From CAZLPZ01 sp964561535 (lineage in GTDB: Bacteria > Pseudomonadota > Alphaproteobacteria > Micavibrionales > Micavibrionaceae), in contig CAZLPZ010000012.1 in NCBI GenBank assembly GCA_964561535.1, forward strand, positions 1 to 43,263: a stretch of DNA of 43,263 nucleotides, read 5' to 3'. Of this stretch, positions 25,929 through 34,511 are shown piece by piece. Each line of letters opens with the position of its first letter. The stretch's first letter is position 1. The notes under the pieces were generated by a model, which searched no databases, was not told the origin of the DNA, and was given only the letters and a program-made list of their open reading frames with translations. The position numbers were made by a program, and so were the translations under genes.

Positions 25929-27884
25929 TTAAGTATCCAAGAAACTCCGCAATTTACGCGACCGCGACGGATGTTTCAATTTGCGCAATGCTTTCGCTTC
26001 GATCTGACGGATCCGTTCGCGAGTCACATTAAATTGTTGGCCCACTTCTTCCAACGTGTGGTCGGTGTTCATCCCAATCCCAAACCGCATCCGCAGTACG
26101 CGTTCTTCACGCGGGGTTAATGTCGCCAAAACGCGCGTGGTGGTTTCGCGCAAATTCGCGTGCACAGCGGCATCCACCGGTAACAACGCATTTTTGTCTT
26201 CAATAAAATCACCCAATGTTGAATCTTCTTCATCCCCAATTGGGGTTTCCAAAGACACCGGTTCTTTCGCAATTTTTAACACTTTACGCACTTTATCCAA
26301 TGGAATGTGCAACCGTTCGGCGAGTTCCTCAGGTGTCGGTTCGCGCCCGATTTCGTGCATCATTTGGCGCGATGTGCGCACCAATTTATTGATCGTTTCA
26401 ATCATGTGCACGGGGATACGAATTGTCCGCGCCTGGTCCGCGATTGACCGCGTGATCGCCTGACGAATCCACCACGTGGCGTATGTCGAAAATTTATACC
26501 CGCGGCGATATTCAAATTTATCCACCGCCTTCATCAACCCAATATTTCCTTCTTGAATCAGATCCAAGAATTGCAACCCACGGTTTGTATATTTTTTCGC
26601 AATCGAAATCACCAAACGCAAATTCGCTTCGATCATTTCCTTTTTTGCACGGTTCGATTCACGTTCGCCCTTTTGCACGGTTTGCACAATGCGGCGAAAT
26701 TCGGCGAGCGGCAGACCAGTTTCCTCGGCCAATCCGGAAATTTCATCACGCAACGCCTTAACGTCGTCTTCATGTTTTGAAATAAACTTGATCCAGCCTT
26801 TGCCGGTATGTTTCTTGATGCGCACAAACCAGCGAGGGTCGAGTTCATGCCCGTACCAGTTTTCCAAAAACTCTTCGCGCTTAACCCCGTTTTCAACGGC
26901 AAGCCGCATAACTTTTCCTTCAAGGCCCACCAGTTCGCGATTGGTCGTGTAAAGACGTTGGATCAATTGATCGATGCGCGCATTGTGCAGGCGCACTTCG
27001 TTCATGAGCAGAACCATTTCGGCTTTCACACCGTCATATTTCTTATTCAGAGCCGGTTCAGGTTCCTTTGCCTTGGTAATAATCTCGATCCGTTCATCTT
27101 GAAATTTACGGAGTTTTTTATATGTTTTATGAATCTTGTCGAATTTTTCAAGAACCTGGGGAAGCAGTTCTTGTTCCATCGCCGATAATGTAACGATTTG
27201 TTCATCGGCGCCTTCGGCCCCGACCTCGCCTTCGGGCTTTTCTTCTTCTTCTTCAAAATCATCGGCCGCCGCCGCATCTGACCCATAAGTCGCATCCAAA
27301 TCGATAATTTCGCGCAGGAAAATGTTGCCCTTTTTCAAGCCCTCGTTCCAGGCAATAATCGATTCAATTGCAAGCGGACTTTCACACAATCCACCAATCA
27401 TCATTTCGCGCCCGGCTTCGATCCGTTTCGCAATCGCAATTTCGCCCTCACGCGACAGCAATTCAACCGTGCCCATTTCACGCAAATACATACGCACCGG
27501 GTCATCAGTACGACCTAAATCATCTGAACTAATATTCCCGCCACTTTCGTATTCTTCGTCGGCGGATTTTTCAGGCGTGGCCGCCGGGGCATCTGAATCT
27601 TCGGCATCCCCATCCACCATTTGAATACCAATATCTGACAACGTCGCCATTGCGTCTTCAATTTGTTCGGATGAAAATTCCTGGGCCGGCAGTGCCGCAT
27701 TCAATTCATCATAAGTGACAAACCCCTGATCCTTACCTTTAGCAATCAGTTTTTTTAAAATCGTCTGCAATGATCCTTTCGGAGTCGAAGAACTTTCGCG
27801 CACATCCTCGGCCGAAGCTGTCGGTACAGGAGCTGATTTGATTTTCTTTATTTTGGAGACCGGTTCTTTTTTAGGCAGGGCCAT
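25929..27884 (-). CDS. rpoD: Principal sigma factor RpoD (sigma-70)
   Basis: Housekeeping sigma subunit of RNA polymerase. Region 1.1 spans about residues 35-90; region 1.2 shows DPVRMYLREMGTVELLSREGE; a long acidic non-conserved region (about 190-240, with FEEEEEKPEGEVGAEGADEQ) follows. Region 2 has NLRLVISIAKKYTNRGLQF and the -10 recognising YATWWIRQAITRS; region 4.2 has NVTRERIRQIEAKALRKLKH, the -35 reading helix. Length of 651 is normal for alphaproteobacteria. The first 20 residues are basic (KKEPVSKIKKIKSAP). It points away from dnaG, with an acyltransferase gene in between. Confidence 0.97.
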   Translation of the reverse strand: MALPKKEPVSKIKKIKSAPVPTASAEDVRESSSTPKGSLQTILKKLIAKGKDQGFVTYDELNAALPAQEFSSEQIEDAMATLSDIGIQMVDGDAEDSDAPAATPEKSADEEYESGGNISSDDLGRTDDPVRMYLREMGTVELLSREGEIAIAKRIEAGREMMIGGLCESPLAIESIIAWNEGLKKGNIFLREIIDLDATYGSDAAAADDFEEEEEKPEGEVGAEGADEQIVTLSAMEQELLPQVLEKFDKIHKTYKKLRKFQDERIEIITKAKEPEPALNKKYDGVKAEMVLLMNEVRLHNARIDQLIQRLYTTNRELVGLEGKVMRLAVENGVKREEFLENWYGHELDPRWFVRIKKHTGKGWIKFISKHEDDVKALRDEISGLAEETGLPLAEFRRIVQTVQKGERESNRAKKEMIEANLRLVISIAKKYTNRGLQFLDLIQEGNIGLMKAVDKFEYRRGYKFSTYATWWIRQAITRSIADQARTIRIPVHMIETINKLVRTSRQMMHEIGREPTPEELAERLHIPLDKVRKVLKIAKEPVSLETPIGDEEDSTLGDFIEDKNALLPVDAAVHANLRETTTRVLATLTPREERVLRMRFGIGMNTDHTLEEVGQQFNVTRERIRQIEAKALRKLKHPSRSRKLRSFLDT

Positions 27885-28153
27885 ATTTTTCTACACAATC
27901 AAAAATTAAAAATGACAAAAATAATCGTGGGCATTCACCTGAACGCCACTTTATCGTCGCAAAAAATCTTAAAGTCCCGCATCAACCCCTATGTTGGTCA
28001 TGCAAAAGACAATAAACAAGCACCCCGAATCAAATCAGGATTCCATCAACATAGGACAATTTCGTCAAAAACGACAGGATTTTCAAGGGGGAATATGACA
28101 GAAAGCCATAAAATAATCAAACAATCTATTTTTTATTATACTTAGATCTAAAG
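27885..28153 (-). promoter_or_regulatory. rpoD leader / upstream region with long-range inverted repeat
   Basis: About 270 bases with no gene. CCTATGTTG (27988-27996) and CAACATAGG (28047-28055) are exact 9-nt inverted arms 50 nt apart, about 100-170 nt before the rpoD start. The region should hold the rpoD promoter; no clear -35/-10 pair was found. Confidence 0.35.
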
Positions 28154-28972
28154 TTAGCGGAGAGCCGACCTTGGTGTAATTATTTCCGTAATATTATTAT
28201 CCGCCGCAGGATATGTCTCATCCTCCTGATCTTGATAAAGCTCTCCCAATTTTTTCATATCTTTTTGAACACTTTTATACAAAGGCCACATCAGGAGCGG
28301 GATGATCTTTTCAATTTCATCGCGGTCCATCATAATCGGAAACCGTTTTCCACGATGTTCAACGGCTTCGCCCATCGGTGTAATTGGAATCCCAATTTTT
28401 TTCATTGTATTCCATAATTTTTTCTCAACAATTGCCACAAGATATTTCGTATCGCTCATTTTTGCATACGCTTGAACACCCAATAACAACGCGACTAGGG
28501 CACACGACGCACGCACTGGCGATCTCAACTTGGATCGGTCCATACGCCCCATTTGACGGAAATTTTTATCAATTCCTAATCGCGAAATTTCAGCATAATT
28601 ATGGCCACTCTCTTTTATCTTTAACAAAAGATCATGATTTATTAAATCCCCACACACTTCTTCCATAGGTAACCGTTGAGGTCCCTGCTTTGACCGTCCG
28701 TGCACGAATCGTACACACCCCATCGATGTATTCAAAGGTTTAAAATGAAGAACAATCTGAGTTGAAATTGCATCAAACACATCTCGTTCAATTTCATCAG
28801 CATTCCCAGGTTCATACCCTAATTCATGACAATAAATTTTATGTCTTAACCGATAGGCTGATTCTTTTTGATCCAACGTAAAGGCAGGGGTGATGGCATA
28901 TTGATTACTAAAAAGCGAGAGCACTTCTTTTGCATCACTATAATAAGATAAGTATTTTTCAATAAATGTCAT
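28154..28972 (-). CDS. GNAT-fold acyltransferase, FeeM / PEP-CTERM-exosortase-associated type
   Basis: The N-terminal half has the arrangement of LuxI-like and FeeM-like N-acyltransferases: KESAYRLRHKIYCHELGYEPGN (read across two parts) near residue 35, a conserved MGCVRFV strand near residue 85, and the AEISRLGIDKNFR block near residue 130. These enzymes acylate an amino acid or similar amine from acyl-ACP; products include N-acyl amino acids and signal molecules. No exosortase or PEP-CTERM gene is seen in the window. I chose ATG 28972 because AAGG sits 7 nt upstream; a longer frame starts at 29017. The gene lies between rpoD and divergent dnaG and is AT-rich. Confidence 0.7.
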   Translation of the reverse strand: MTFIEKYLSYYSDAKEVLSLFSNQYAITPAFTLDQKESAYRLRHKIYCHELGYEPGNADEIERDVFDAISTQIVLHFKPLNTSMGCVRFVHGRSKQGPQRLPMEEVCGDLINHDLLLKIKESGHNYAEISRLGIDKNFRQMGRMDRSKLRSPVRASCALVALLLGVQAYAKMSDTKYLVAIVEKKLWNTMKKIGIPITPMGEAVEHRGKRFPIMMDRDEIEKIIPLLMWPLYKSVQKDMKKLGELYQDQEDETYPAADNNITEIITPRSALR

Positions 28973-29063
28973 GCGGACCTTGTATTTTAAATATGATAAG
29001 TCATGTATATAAAGCATTATCTCATTAGATATGTTAAATATTAATGTACATTATATGGTTTAT

Positions 29064-29105
29064 GCTTATAAGCCTATTTTTGTTACATATTGCCTTTTTA
29101 AGGCA
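29064..29105. promoter_or_regulatory. Two small palindromes between the acyltransferase gene and dnaG
   Basis: GCTTATAAGC (29064-29073) is a 10-nt palindrome, and TGCCTT-TTT-AAGGCA (29091-29105) has perfect 6-nt arms ending 20 nt before the dnaG start. They lie in the shared divergent promoter region and could be regulator sites. No regulator family is assigned. Confidence 0.35.
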
Positions 29106-29125
29106 CCCCTGCCACTCTTTAAACC

Positions 29126-30949
29126 ATGACCCCTTTTCCCCCTCGATTTATGGATGATATTCGTGCGCGCATCGCGCTGTCTGACCTTGTCGGTCGACGT
29201 GTGAAACTCACGCGCGCAGGGCACGAATACAAGGCATGCTGCCCGTTTCATAAAGAAAAATCACCCAGCTTTTATGTGAATGATGACAAGCAATTTTTCC
29301 ACTGTTTTGGGTGCGGCGCCCATGGTGATATTTTTGGGTTTTCAATGCGTTATGATAATCTATCTTTCCCTGAAGCTGTTGAGCGCTTGGCCACCGAAGC
29401 CGGATTACAAATGCCTCAATTTTCGCCCGAAGATGCAACACGCGCCGCAACCCAAAAAACGCTTTATACTTTAATGGAGAGCGCAACGCAGTGGTTTCAA
29501 GATCAGCTTATTCTGCCCAAAAACCGTGATGCTTATGAATATTTAACAGGACGTGGATTAACTTCTGAAACCATATCAAACTTTAAATTGGGATTTGCCC
29601 CTGATGATGATGCGGCGATGATCCGACATTTGATACATCAAGGGTTTACAGAAGACCAAATAATTGAAGGCGGACTCATGAAACATCGGGAAAATACCGG
29701 TGCACCTTACGCGTTTTTCCGCGACCGTGTCATTTTTCCAGTCATGGATCGCAGTGGCCGGGTTATTGCGTTTGGGGGCCGAGCTATGCCCGACCATTTG
29801 CGCCCTCCAAAAAATCCAAATTTTAAACCACCTAAATACTTAAATTCGCCCGAGACTCCTTTGTTTCAAAAAGGTAAAACGGTTTATGCTGTGTCACATG
29901 CCCGCGCAGCAGCTACAGCCCAAAAACCCATTATCGTTGTCGAAGGTTACATGGATGTCATTGCTTGTCACCAGGCAGGTATGACCGGAGCCGTCGCACC
30001 CTTAGGTACAGCACTCACAGAAGACCAAATTTTATTACTTTGGAAATTAATTCCAGGTCCAGAACGCACGATTATTCTGTGTTTTGACGGTGACCCTGCG
30101 GGGCAACGCGCTGCAGCACGCGCCGCCGATCGCATGTTGCCATTACTTAAACCAGATCATTCCGCCCGTATTGCATTCTTACCAGACGGCGAAGATCCTG
30201 ATACGTTAATCGGGAAGAAAGGCGTCGTCGCCTTCCAGTCAATTTTGGCGACAGGTATGCCTCTAGCTGAATATTTATGGGAATTGCATTCCCACGCGCG
30301 GCAATTAAACAACCCTGAGGATCGTGCTGGTTTGGACGCCGAAATCGACGCTCTATCCGCAAGAATCGTTGACCCTAAAACAAAATATCATTACCAAAAT
30401 TTTTTCCGCAATAAAATGCGCGAACGGTTCAAAACATTCTCATCCCAACCACGCAACTATACTGGAGCAGACCAAAAAAAATACAAACAGGGATTCCGGC
30501 ACGATGGTACCGAGTTTAATTATAAGAATTCCTTTACTTCTAGCCCAACCATCCGACCGATCGCTCGTGCAGGAATGGCCCAAACTCAAGGGGGCGATGT
30601 GCTGCTTGCAACGCTCATCAATCACCCGAATATATTCGATCAAGTTGATGAAAAAATTGGATTTTTAGATTTGGGTGACTTAACACGCGATACCCTACGC
30701 CAAACAATCATAAGCGTGTTGTCTACCCCCCCAGCCATTGCCAACGATTCGTCCAACACTCCCAGCTGGACACGGATCGATTTGATCACACATTTATTAA
30801 AATACAATCCAGAATATACTGATATTATTCAATATTTAATGTCAGATACTGTGATGATACGTGCCGCGTTCGCCCGTCCAACCGCCAGTGACGAGGACGC
30901 TCGAGCGGGATTTGAAGAAGTATTTGTCAATATTCAAAAGAAGACATAA
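29126..30949 (+). CDS. dnaG: DNA primase DnaG
   Basis: Synthesises RNA primers for replication. The CHC2 zinc-binding domain is intact (C39, H42, C60, C63 in CPFH and HCFGCG). The RNA-polymerase/TOPRIM core shows YLTGRGLTSETISNFKLG, RVIFPVMDRSGRVIAFGGR, VVEGYMDVIACHQAGM and CFDGDPAGQRAA. Length of 607 fits. The C-terminal DnaB-interacting part is less conserved. No Shine-Dalgarno sequence is evident before the ATG. In most proteobacteria dnaG and rpoD lie in tandem; here they are divergent. Confidence 0.96.
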   Translation: MTPFPPRFMDDIRARIALSDLVGRRVKLTRAGHEYKACCPFHKEKSPSFYVNDDKQFFHCFGCGAHGDIFGFSMRYDNLSFPEAVERLATEAGLQMPQFSPEDATRAATQKTLYTLMESATQWFQDQLILPKNRDAYEYLTGRGLTSETISNFKLGFAPDDDAAMIRHLIHQGFTEDQIIEGGLMKHRENTGAPYAFFRDRVIFPVMDRSGRVIAFGGRAMPDHLRPPKNPNFKPPKYLNSPETPLFQKGKTVYAVSHARAAATAQKPIIVVEGYMDVIACHQAGMTGAVAPLGTALTEDQILLLWKLIPGPERTIILCFDGDPAGQRAAARAADRMLPLLKPDHSARIAFLPDGEDPDTLIGKKGVVAFQSILATGMPLAEYLWELHSHARQLNNPEDRAGLDAEIDALSARIVDPKTKYHYQNFFRNKMRERFKTFSSQPRNYTGADQKKYKQGFRHDGTEFNYKNSFTSSPTIRPIARAGMAQTQGGDVLLATLINHPNIFDQVDEKIGFLDLGDLTRDTLRQTIISVLSTPPAIANDSSNTPSWTRIDLITHLLKYNPEYTDIIQYLMSDTVMIRAAFARPTASDEDARAGFEEVFVNIQKKT

Positions 30950-30979
30950 AAAAACGTATCATCCCTGGAATGCTAAAGC

Positions 30980-31879
30980 CTAATCATCCCGCTGTGTACG
31001 TTCTTTACGTTCATGACGTTCTTGCGCCTCGATTGACAAGGTGGCAATCGGACGTGCATCCAATCGTCCCACCGAAATCGGTTCGCCTGTCTCTTCACAA
31101 TAACCATAAGACCCATCTCCAATCCTCAAGAGAGCCTCATCAATCTTAGAAATCAGCTTACGTTCCCGATCACGGGTCCGCAATTCAAGTGCGTGGTCGG
31201 TTTCTTCAGATGCCCGATCCACAAGATCTGGCTTTTGAAGTTCCGTTCCCTGCAATGTGTCATGAACCGTATTCTCGGCTTCTCTCAATAATTCAATCTT
31301 CCACTTCAAAAGCTTGAGACGGAAATATTCAAGCATCACGGGGTTCATAAACTCTTCCCGATCGCGCGGGACATAATCAGGTGATACAATCACAGAACCA
31401 GGCACATTTATGTGTATTTTTTTTACTTTTGCAGTCATAGGGGACGTCTCAGGCTTTCTCGTTATATTTTTAGAATGTAATTTAGACGGAACAGCAGGTT
31501 CCAATTTTTTTGGAAGAATTTGCTTCGATTTCACTGGCAGAATAATTTGTTTTTGAACCAATTTGCTTGCTTTTACCGGGGTTTTTGTGACATTGGCCTT
31601 CTGCGATTTATCCGCCGCCTTCACCGTTGGCTTGGCCAGTGGTTTCCCCGATGATTTTATAGTTTTCTTAAGCGACGATGCCGAAGATGATTTCGGTACA
31701 ACAACAACTTTTTTAGTAACAACTTTAGACTTCGGTTTCGATTTGACCGATTTTGCCGTAGGTGATTTTTTCGGCCCCGTTTTAGGTAGAGCCGGTTTAA
31801 CCCGTGCTTTGGGAACAGATTTAACCTTCTGTTTTGGTTTGGCTAATTTAGCCACCCCTTTTTTTGGTGAACTGACCAT
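30980..31879 (-). CDS. dksA: DksA-like RNA polymerase regulator with long lysine-rich N-terminal tail
   Basis: The last 140 residues are DksA: NPVMLEYFRLKLLKWKIELL starts the coiled coil, DLVDRASEETDHALELRTRDRE includes the tip acidic residues (DRAS-E), and SYGYCEETGEPISVGRLDARP is the zinc-finger remnant. Only one of four cysteines is left (C-x2-T ... S-x2-A), as in other alphaproteobacterial DksA. Residues 1-155 are an unusual Lys/Pro/Ser/Ala-rich tail (KPKQKVKSVPKARVKPALPK style) resembling histone H1 or AlgP. GGAG lies 7 nt before the start. It is convergent with dnaG and lies downstream of fliX, near flagellar genes as in Caulobacter. Confidence 0.9.
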   Translation of the reverse strand: MVSSPKKGVAKLAKPKQKVKSVPKARVKPALPKTGPKKSPTAKSVKSKPKSKVVTKKVVVVPKSSSASSLKKTIKSSGKPLAKPTVKAADKSQKANVTKTPVKASKLVQKQIILPVKSKQILPKKLEPAVPSKLHSKNITRKPETSPMTAKVKKIHINVPGSVIVSPDYVPRDREEFMNPVMLEYFRLKLLKWKIELLREAENTVHDTLQGTELQKPDLVDRASEETDHALELRTRDRERKLISKIDEALLRIGDGSYGYCEETGEPISVGRLDARPIATLSIEAQERHERKERTQRDD

Positions 31880-31973
31880 CCTACGACTCCGGAAAACGGC
31901 GTAAATATTAAAATACTATATGGCGCAAAATCGAACCTTACAAGAGGGGAATCAAGCCTATACACAAGCGACT

Positions 31974-32423
31974 TTAAATCTCATCTTCCCGAATCATAGA
32001 TAATTTTGCAATTTCGACCTGAGCCCGCAGATCTATTTCATCAAGGATCGTCGTTAAATGTGGATCATGAATTTTCTCACGATGACCCGCGACAACATCG
32101 GCAACATCAATCATATGGCCAACAGTCAATGTCCCCGTCAACATCCCCATACGCAAATCATCAAGTGTGGTTAAAATAGCATTCGCGCGCGCAGTCATGC
32201 GTTTGCGGGCTGCCCGTTCGGTCGGATCTTCGCTCGATTGAGCGTTTAATAACACATCCAATGCCGCAATATTTTGCGTGGCCGACGTCGCAGAAACATC
32301 ATGAATATCCCCTGCCCCCATTAATCCCAGAAAAAGAGACGGATCCAGCCCGCCACTCGCGGCCATACCGGCCCGTCGTGCAGGGGATGTTGTATTCGAT
32401 TTAGAAGGACCTTCAATTTTCAT
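31974..32423 (-). CDS. fliX: Flagellar assembly regulator FliX
   Basis: FliX is an alphaproteobacterial trans-acting factor that couples basal-body assembly to FlbD/sigma-54 driven flagellar transcription. The protein starts MKIEGPSKS, like other FliX proteins, has a Ser/Ala/Gly-rich low-complexity middle, and ends with the conserved LTTILDEIDLRAQVEIAKL block. I chose the ATG at 32423 (149 residues), which restores the standard FliX N-terminus; a longer frame to 32504 adds 27 non-homologous residues. It sits downstream of flagellin, separated by a strong terminator, so it needs its own promoter. Confidence 0.85.
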   Translation of the reverse strand: MKIEGPSKSNTTSPARRAGMAASGGLDPSLFLGLMGAGDIHDVSATSATQNIAALDVLLNAQSSEDPTERAARKRMTARANAILTTLDDLRMGMLTGTLTVGHMIDVADVVAGHREKIHDPHLTTILDEIDLRAQVEIAKLSMIREDEI

Positions 32424-32502
32424 GGGCCCATCGTACAAGATTTTAGGAAGAGTGGCTATATGAATATTACAGGGTTTAAGCCCGCGCCAAGATGGCACAA
32501 TC

Positions 32503-32534
32503 AAAAAAAACCGGGGCGTTCTGCCCCGGGTTTT
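32503..32534 (-). terminator. Rho-independent terminator of flagellin gene
   Basis: On the - strand CCGGGGC pairs with GCCCCGG around a 5-nt loop, with flanking A and T runs (AAAACC ... GGTTTTTTTT). It is about 60 nt beyond the flagellin stop. Confidence 0.92.
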
Positions 32535-32596
32535 GTCTCGAAAAGTTTTTATTTGAACGCGATCCCGGACTGCGCCGAAATGACACCCAAGAACGA

Positions 32597-34363
32597 TTAA
32601 AACAACCGCAAAATCGCCTGTTGGGCTTGTGATGCCAGTGACAACGCCGTAATCCCAAGAGATTGACGGGTTTGCAACGACAGCAATTTCGCGCCTTCTT
32701 CGTTTTGATCCGCAAGTGTCAGTTTATCCGACCCTTCCTTCAGCGTTTCAACCAAACCTTTTGTGAATTCTTCACGGGTCTGAATGATCGACAAATCGTT
32801 GGAAAGTGACGAACTAAAGTTACGAACCGCTTCCAAAGCTGCTTTAACATCAGTAATAACGCTATCCGCAGCCGTAACTGTTCCAAAACTAATGTCCGTT
32901 GAAAGGCCCAAATCACCTGTTTTTAAAGATGATCCAACAGTTTCTAAAAAGCTGGAACGATCTTCGTTAAAATAAGTTTTCAGAGTATCCCCATCCAACA
33001 GATTCACACCGGCATAAACGGAGTCATCCACCAATTCATCAATTTGACCTAACAAACCAACGTACTGGCTCTTTAAGCTGGCGAGCTCACCAGAACCTTG
33101 GGCAAACAAAATATTTTCAGTCCGGGCGTTACCACCAGGCGCATCAATATCAATCTGAGTTGTACCGCTGTTTAAAGTATTCGCAAATGCCCCGAAACCA
33201 AAGTTAGCGACCGCATCACCACCGGCGTTATCGTCAACCCCGACGATGACACCCGTGACGCGTGAATCCAAAGATTCAATTTTAAATTGACCGGTTTCTT
33301 CGTCAAAAGAGGCCTTAATAAATGGGTTTACCGTCGTGTTATTATTGATATTATCAATCAGCTGCCCAACAGTACCCGCATCAATTGTTGTACCACTCAA
33401 AACGTCATCAAACGTTTTTTGTGATCCATCGGCCAATTGAACCCGCACGACGATATCATCGCCTGCGTTATCCCCATTAAACCGAGAAGCATTTGTATCA
33501 TCGCGTAAGGCGGTCAATGTTGTCCCACGTTTTGCCGTAGCCCCAGTTCCGTTATCGGAAAAGGCCAAGGACTCAAGCTCGACTTTATTCGACGCCGTAA
33601 AACCAAATTGAGCCGACGCCGCCAAGGCTGAATCAAGAGCTTCAGCGTTTCCGACATATTTACCAAGACCTAACGTTGTGGCCACACGTTCTGCCGAGAA
33701 TACCGCACGATAACCGTATCCTTCTTTGGCGTTTACAACCAACTGACCTTCACTGTCCAGTTTTGCTTCAAAAATTTGGCTGCTGTCGCTATTCCGACGA
33801 ATACCATTAATCACATTTACCAAATCTTCAATCGAGGTGACTTCATCATCATCCGTAATACCGCCATCGGCACGAAATGTAATCACATACGTACTTGCCG
33901 CCGCGGCACTCGCATCATTCACGCGAACGAAATCGTTACCATCTTCAAACACACTGAGGGTCAATGTATCTGCAGCTGTAATCCCTGCTGTGGTTAAATC
34001 ATCGATTGCCTTCAGGTTTGCGGTCCCGGTCACACCGGCAACGACTTCACCCGAGCTCGCTGTTTCACGAGCACTGGTTGCCAACGATTCGGCTTGTTCG
34101 ACCAATTTGGTGATCGAAGAGGTACCTTTATCTGCAGCTTTAACGGTTTGAATCGATTGGCCGATCCCGTCAAGCAAACGGGTTAAATCGGATGACCGGT
34201 TCGATAAAGATTGCGCCGCAAAAAAGTTTTGGGGGTTATCAAGCGCGCTGTTCACACGTTTACCGGTGGACAACCGCAATTGGGTGGTATCAATAAGGGA
34301 TTGTGTTAATTGAAGAGCCTGCAAGTTACTACGTAATGCGGCCGAGAGGACGACGTCTGCCAT
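32597..34363 (-). CDS. fliC: Flagellin
   Basis: Filament subunit. The N-terminal D0/D1 region LRSNLQALQLTQSLIDTTQL and RLSTGKRVNSALDNPQNFF is clear, and the C-terminal D1/D0 region ends with LLSLQTRQSLGITALSLASQ followed by AQQAILRLF. The central 370 residues (about 115-485) are a variable Thr/Asp/Gly-rich exposed domain, so at 588 residues this is a large flagellin. AAGGA lies 9 nt before the start. A weak sigma-54-like promoter is proposed at 34405-34421. Immediately upstream is a TPR-methyltransferase gene that may modify the filament. Confidence 0.93.
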   Translation of the reverse strand: MADVVLSAALRSNLQALQLTQSLIDTTQLRLSTGKRVNSALDNPQNFFAAQSLSNRSSDLTRLLDGIGQSIQTVKAADKGTSSITKLVEQAESLATSARETASSGEVVAGVTGTANLKAIDDLTTAGITAADTLTLSVFEDGNDFVRVNDASAAAASTYVITFRADGGITDDDEVTSIEDLVNVINGIRRNSDSSQIFEAKLDSEGQLVVNAKEGYGYRAVFSAERVATTLGLGKYVGNAEALDSALAASAQFGFTASNKVELESLAFSDNGTGATAKRGTTLTALRDDTNASRFNGDNAGDDIVVRVQLADGSQKTFDDVLSGTTIDAGTVGQLIDNINNNTTVNPFIKASFDEETGQFKIESLDSRVTGVIVGVDDNAGGDAVANFGFGAFANTLNSGTTQIDIDAPGGNARTENILFAQGSGELASLKSQYVGLLGQIDELVDDSVYAGVNLLDGDTLKTYFNEDRSSFLETVGSSLKTGDLGLSTDISFGTVTAADSVITDVKAALEAVRNFSSSLSNDLSIIQTREEFTKGLVETLKEGSDKLTLADQNEEGAKLLSLQTRQSLGITALSLASQAQQAILRLF

Positions 34364-34404
34364 CTTTTTGATCCTTTCCTAGGGTGTTAAGATGTATAGT
34401 TGAT

Positions 34405-34421
34405 GGCATTCCCGCCACCTT
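34405..34421 (-). promoter_or_regulatory. Possible sigma-54 type promoter of flagellin
   Basis: On the - strand GG is followed by 10 nt and GC (AAGGTGGCGGGAATGCC), the sigma-54 invariant spacing, about 43 nt before the flagellin ATG. Other consensus positions match poorly. TGGC/GCCA arms overlap it. Sigma-54 control would agree with FliX being present. Confidence 0.3.
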
Positions 34422-34511
34422 CAATAAGGATACTATCAGATTCGTTAAAGACCGGTGAACAAAAATAACGCTGCTCTTAATTTTTTTACATTTTATTTAA
34501 AAAACAAAATG

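Noticed and set aside
27912..28145. 77-codon + frame upstream of rpoD
   Set aside because: No ribosome site, no recognisable motif, and it covers the inverted repeat and presumed rpoD promoter.
28154..28972. Classical LuxI homoserine-lactone synthase
   Set aside because: The fold region is similar, but motifs fit the FeeM/exosortase-associated group better, and no luxR gene is adjacent.
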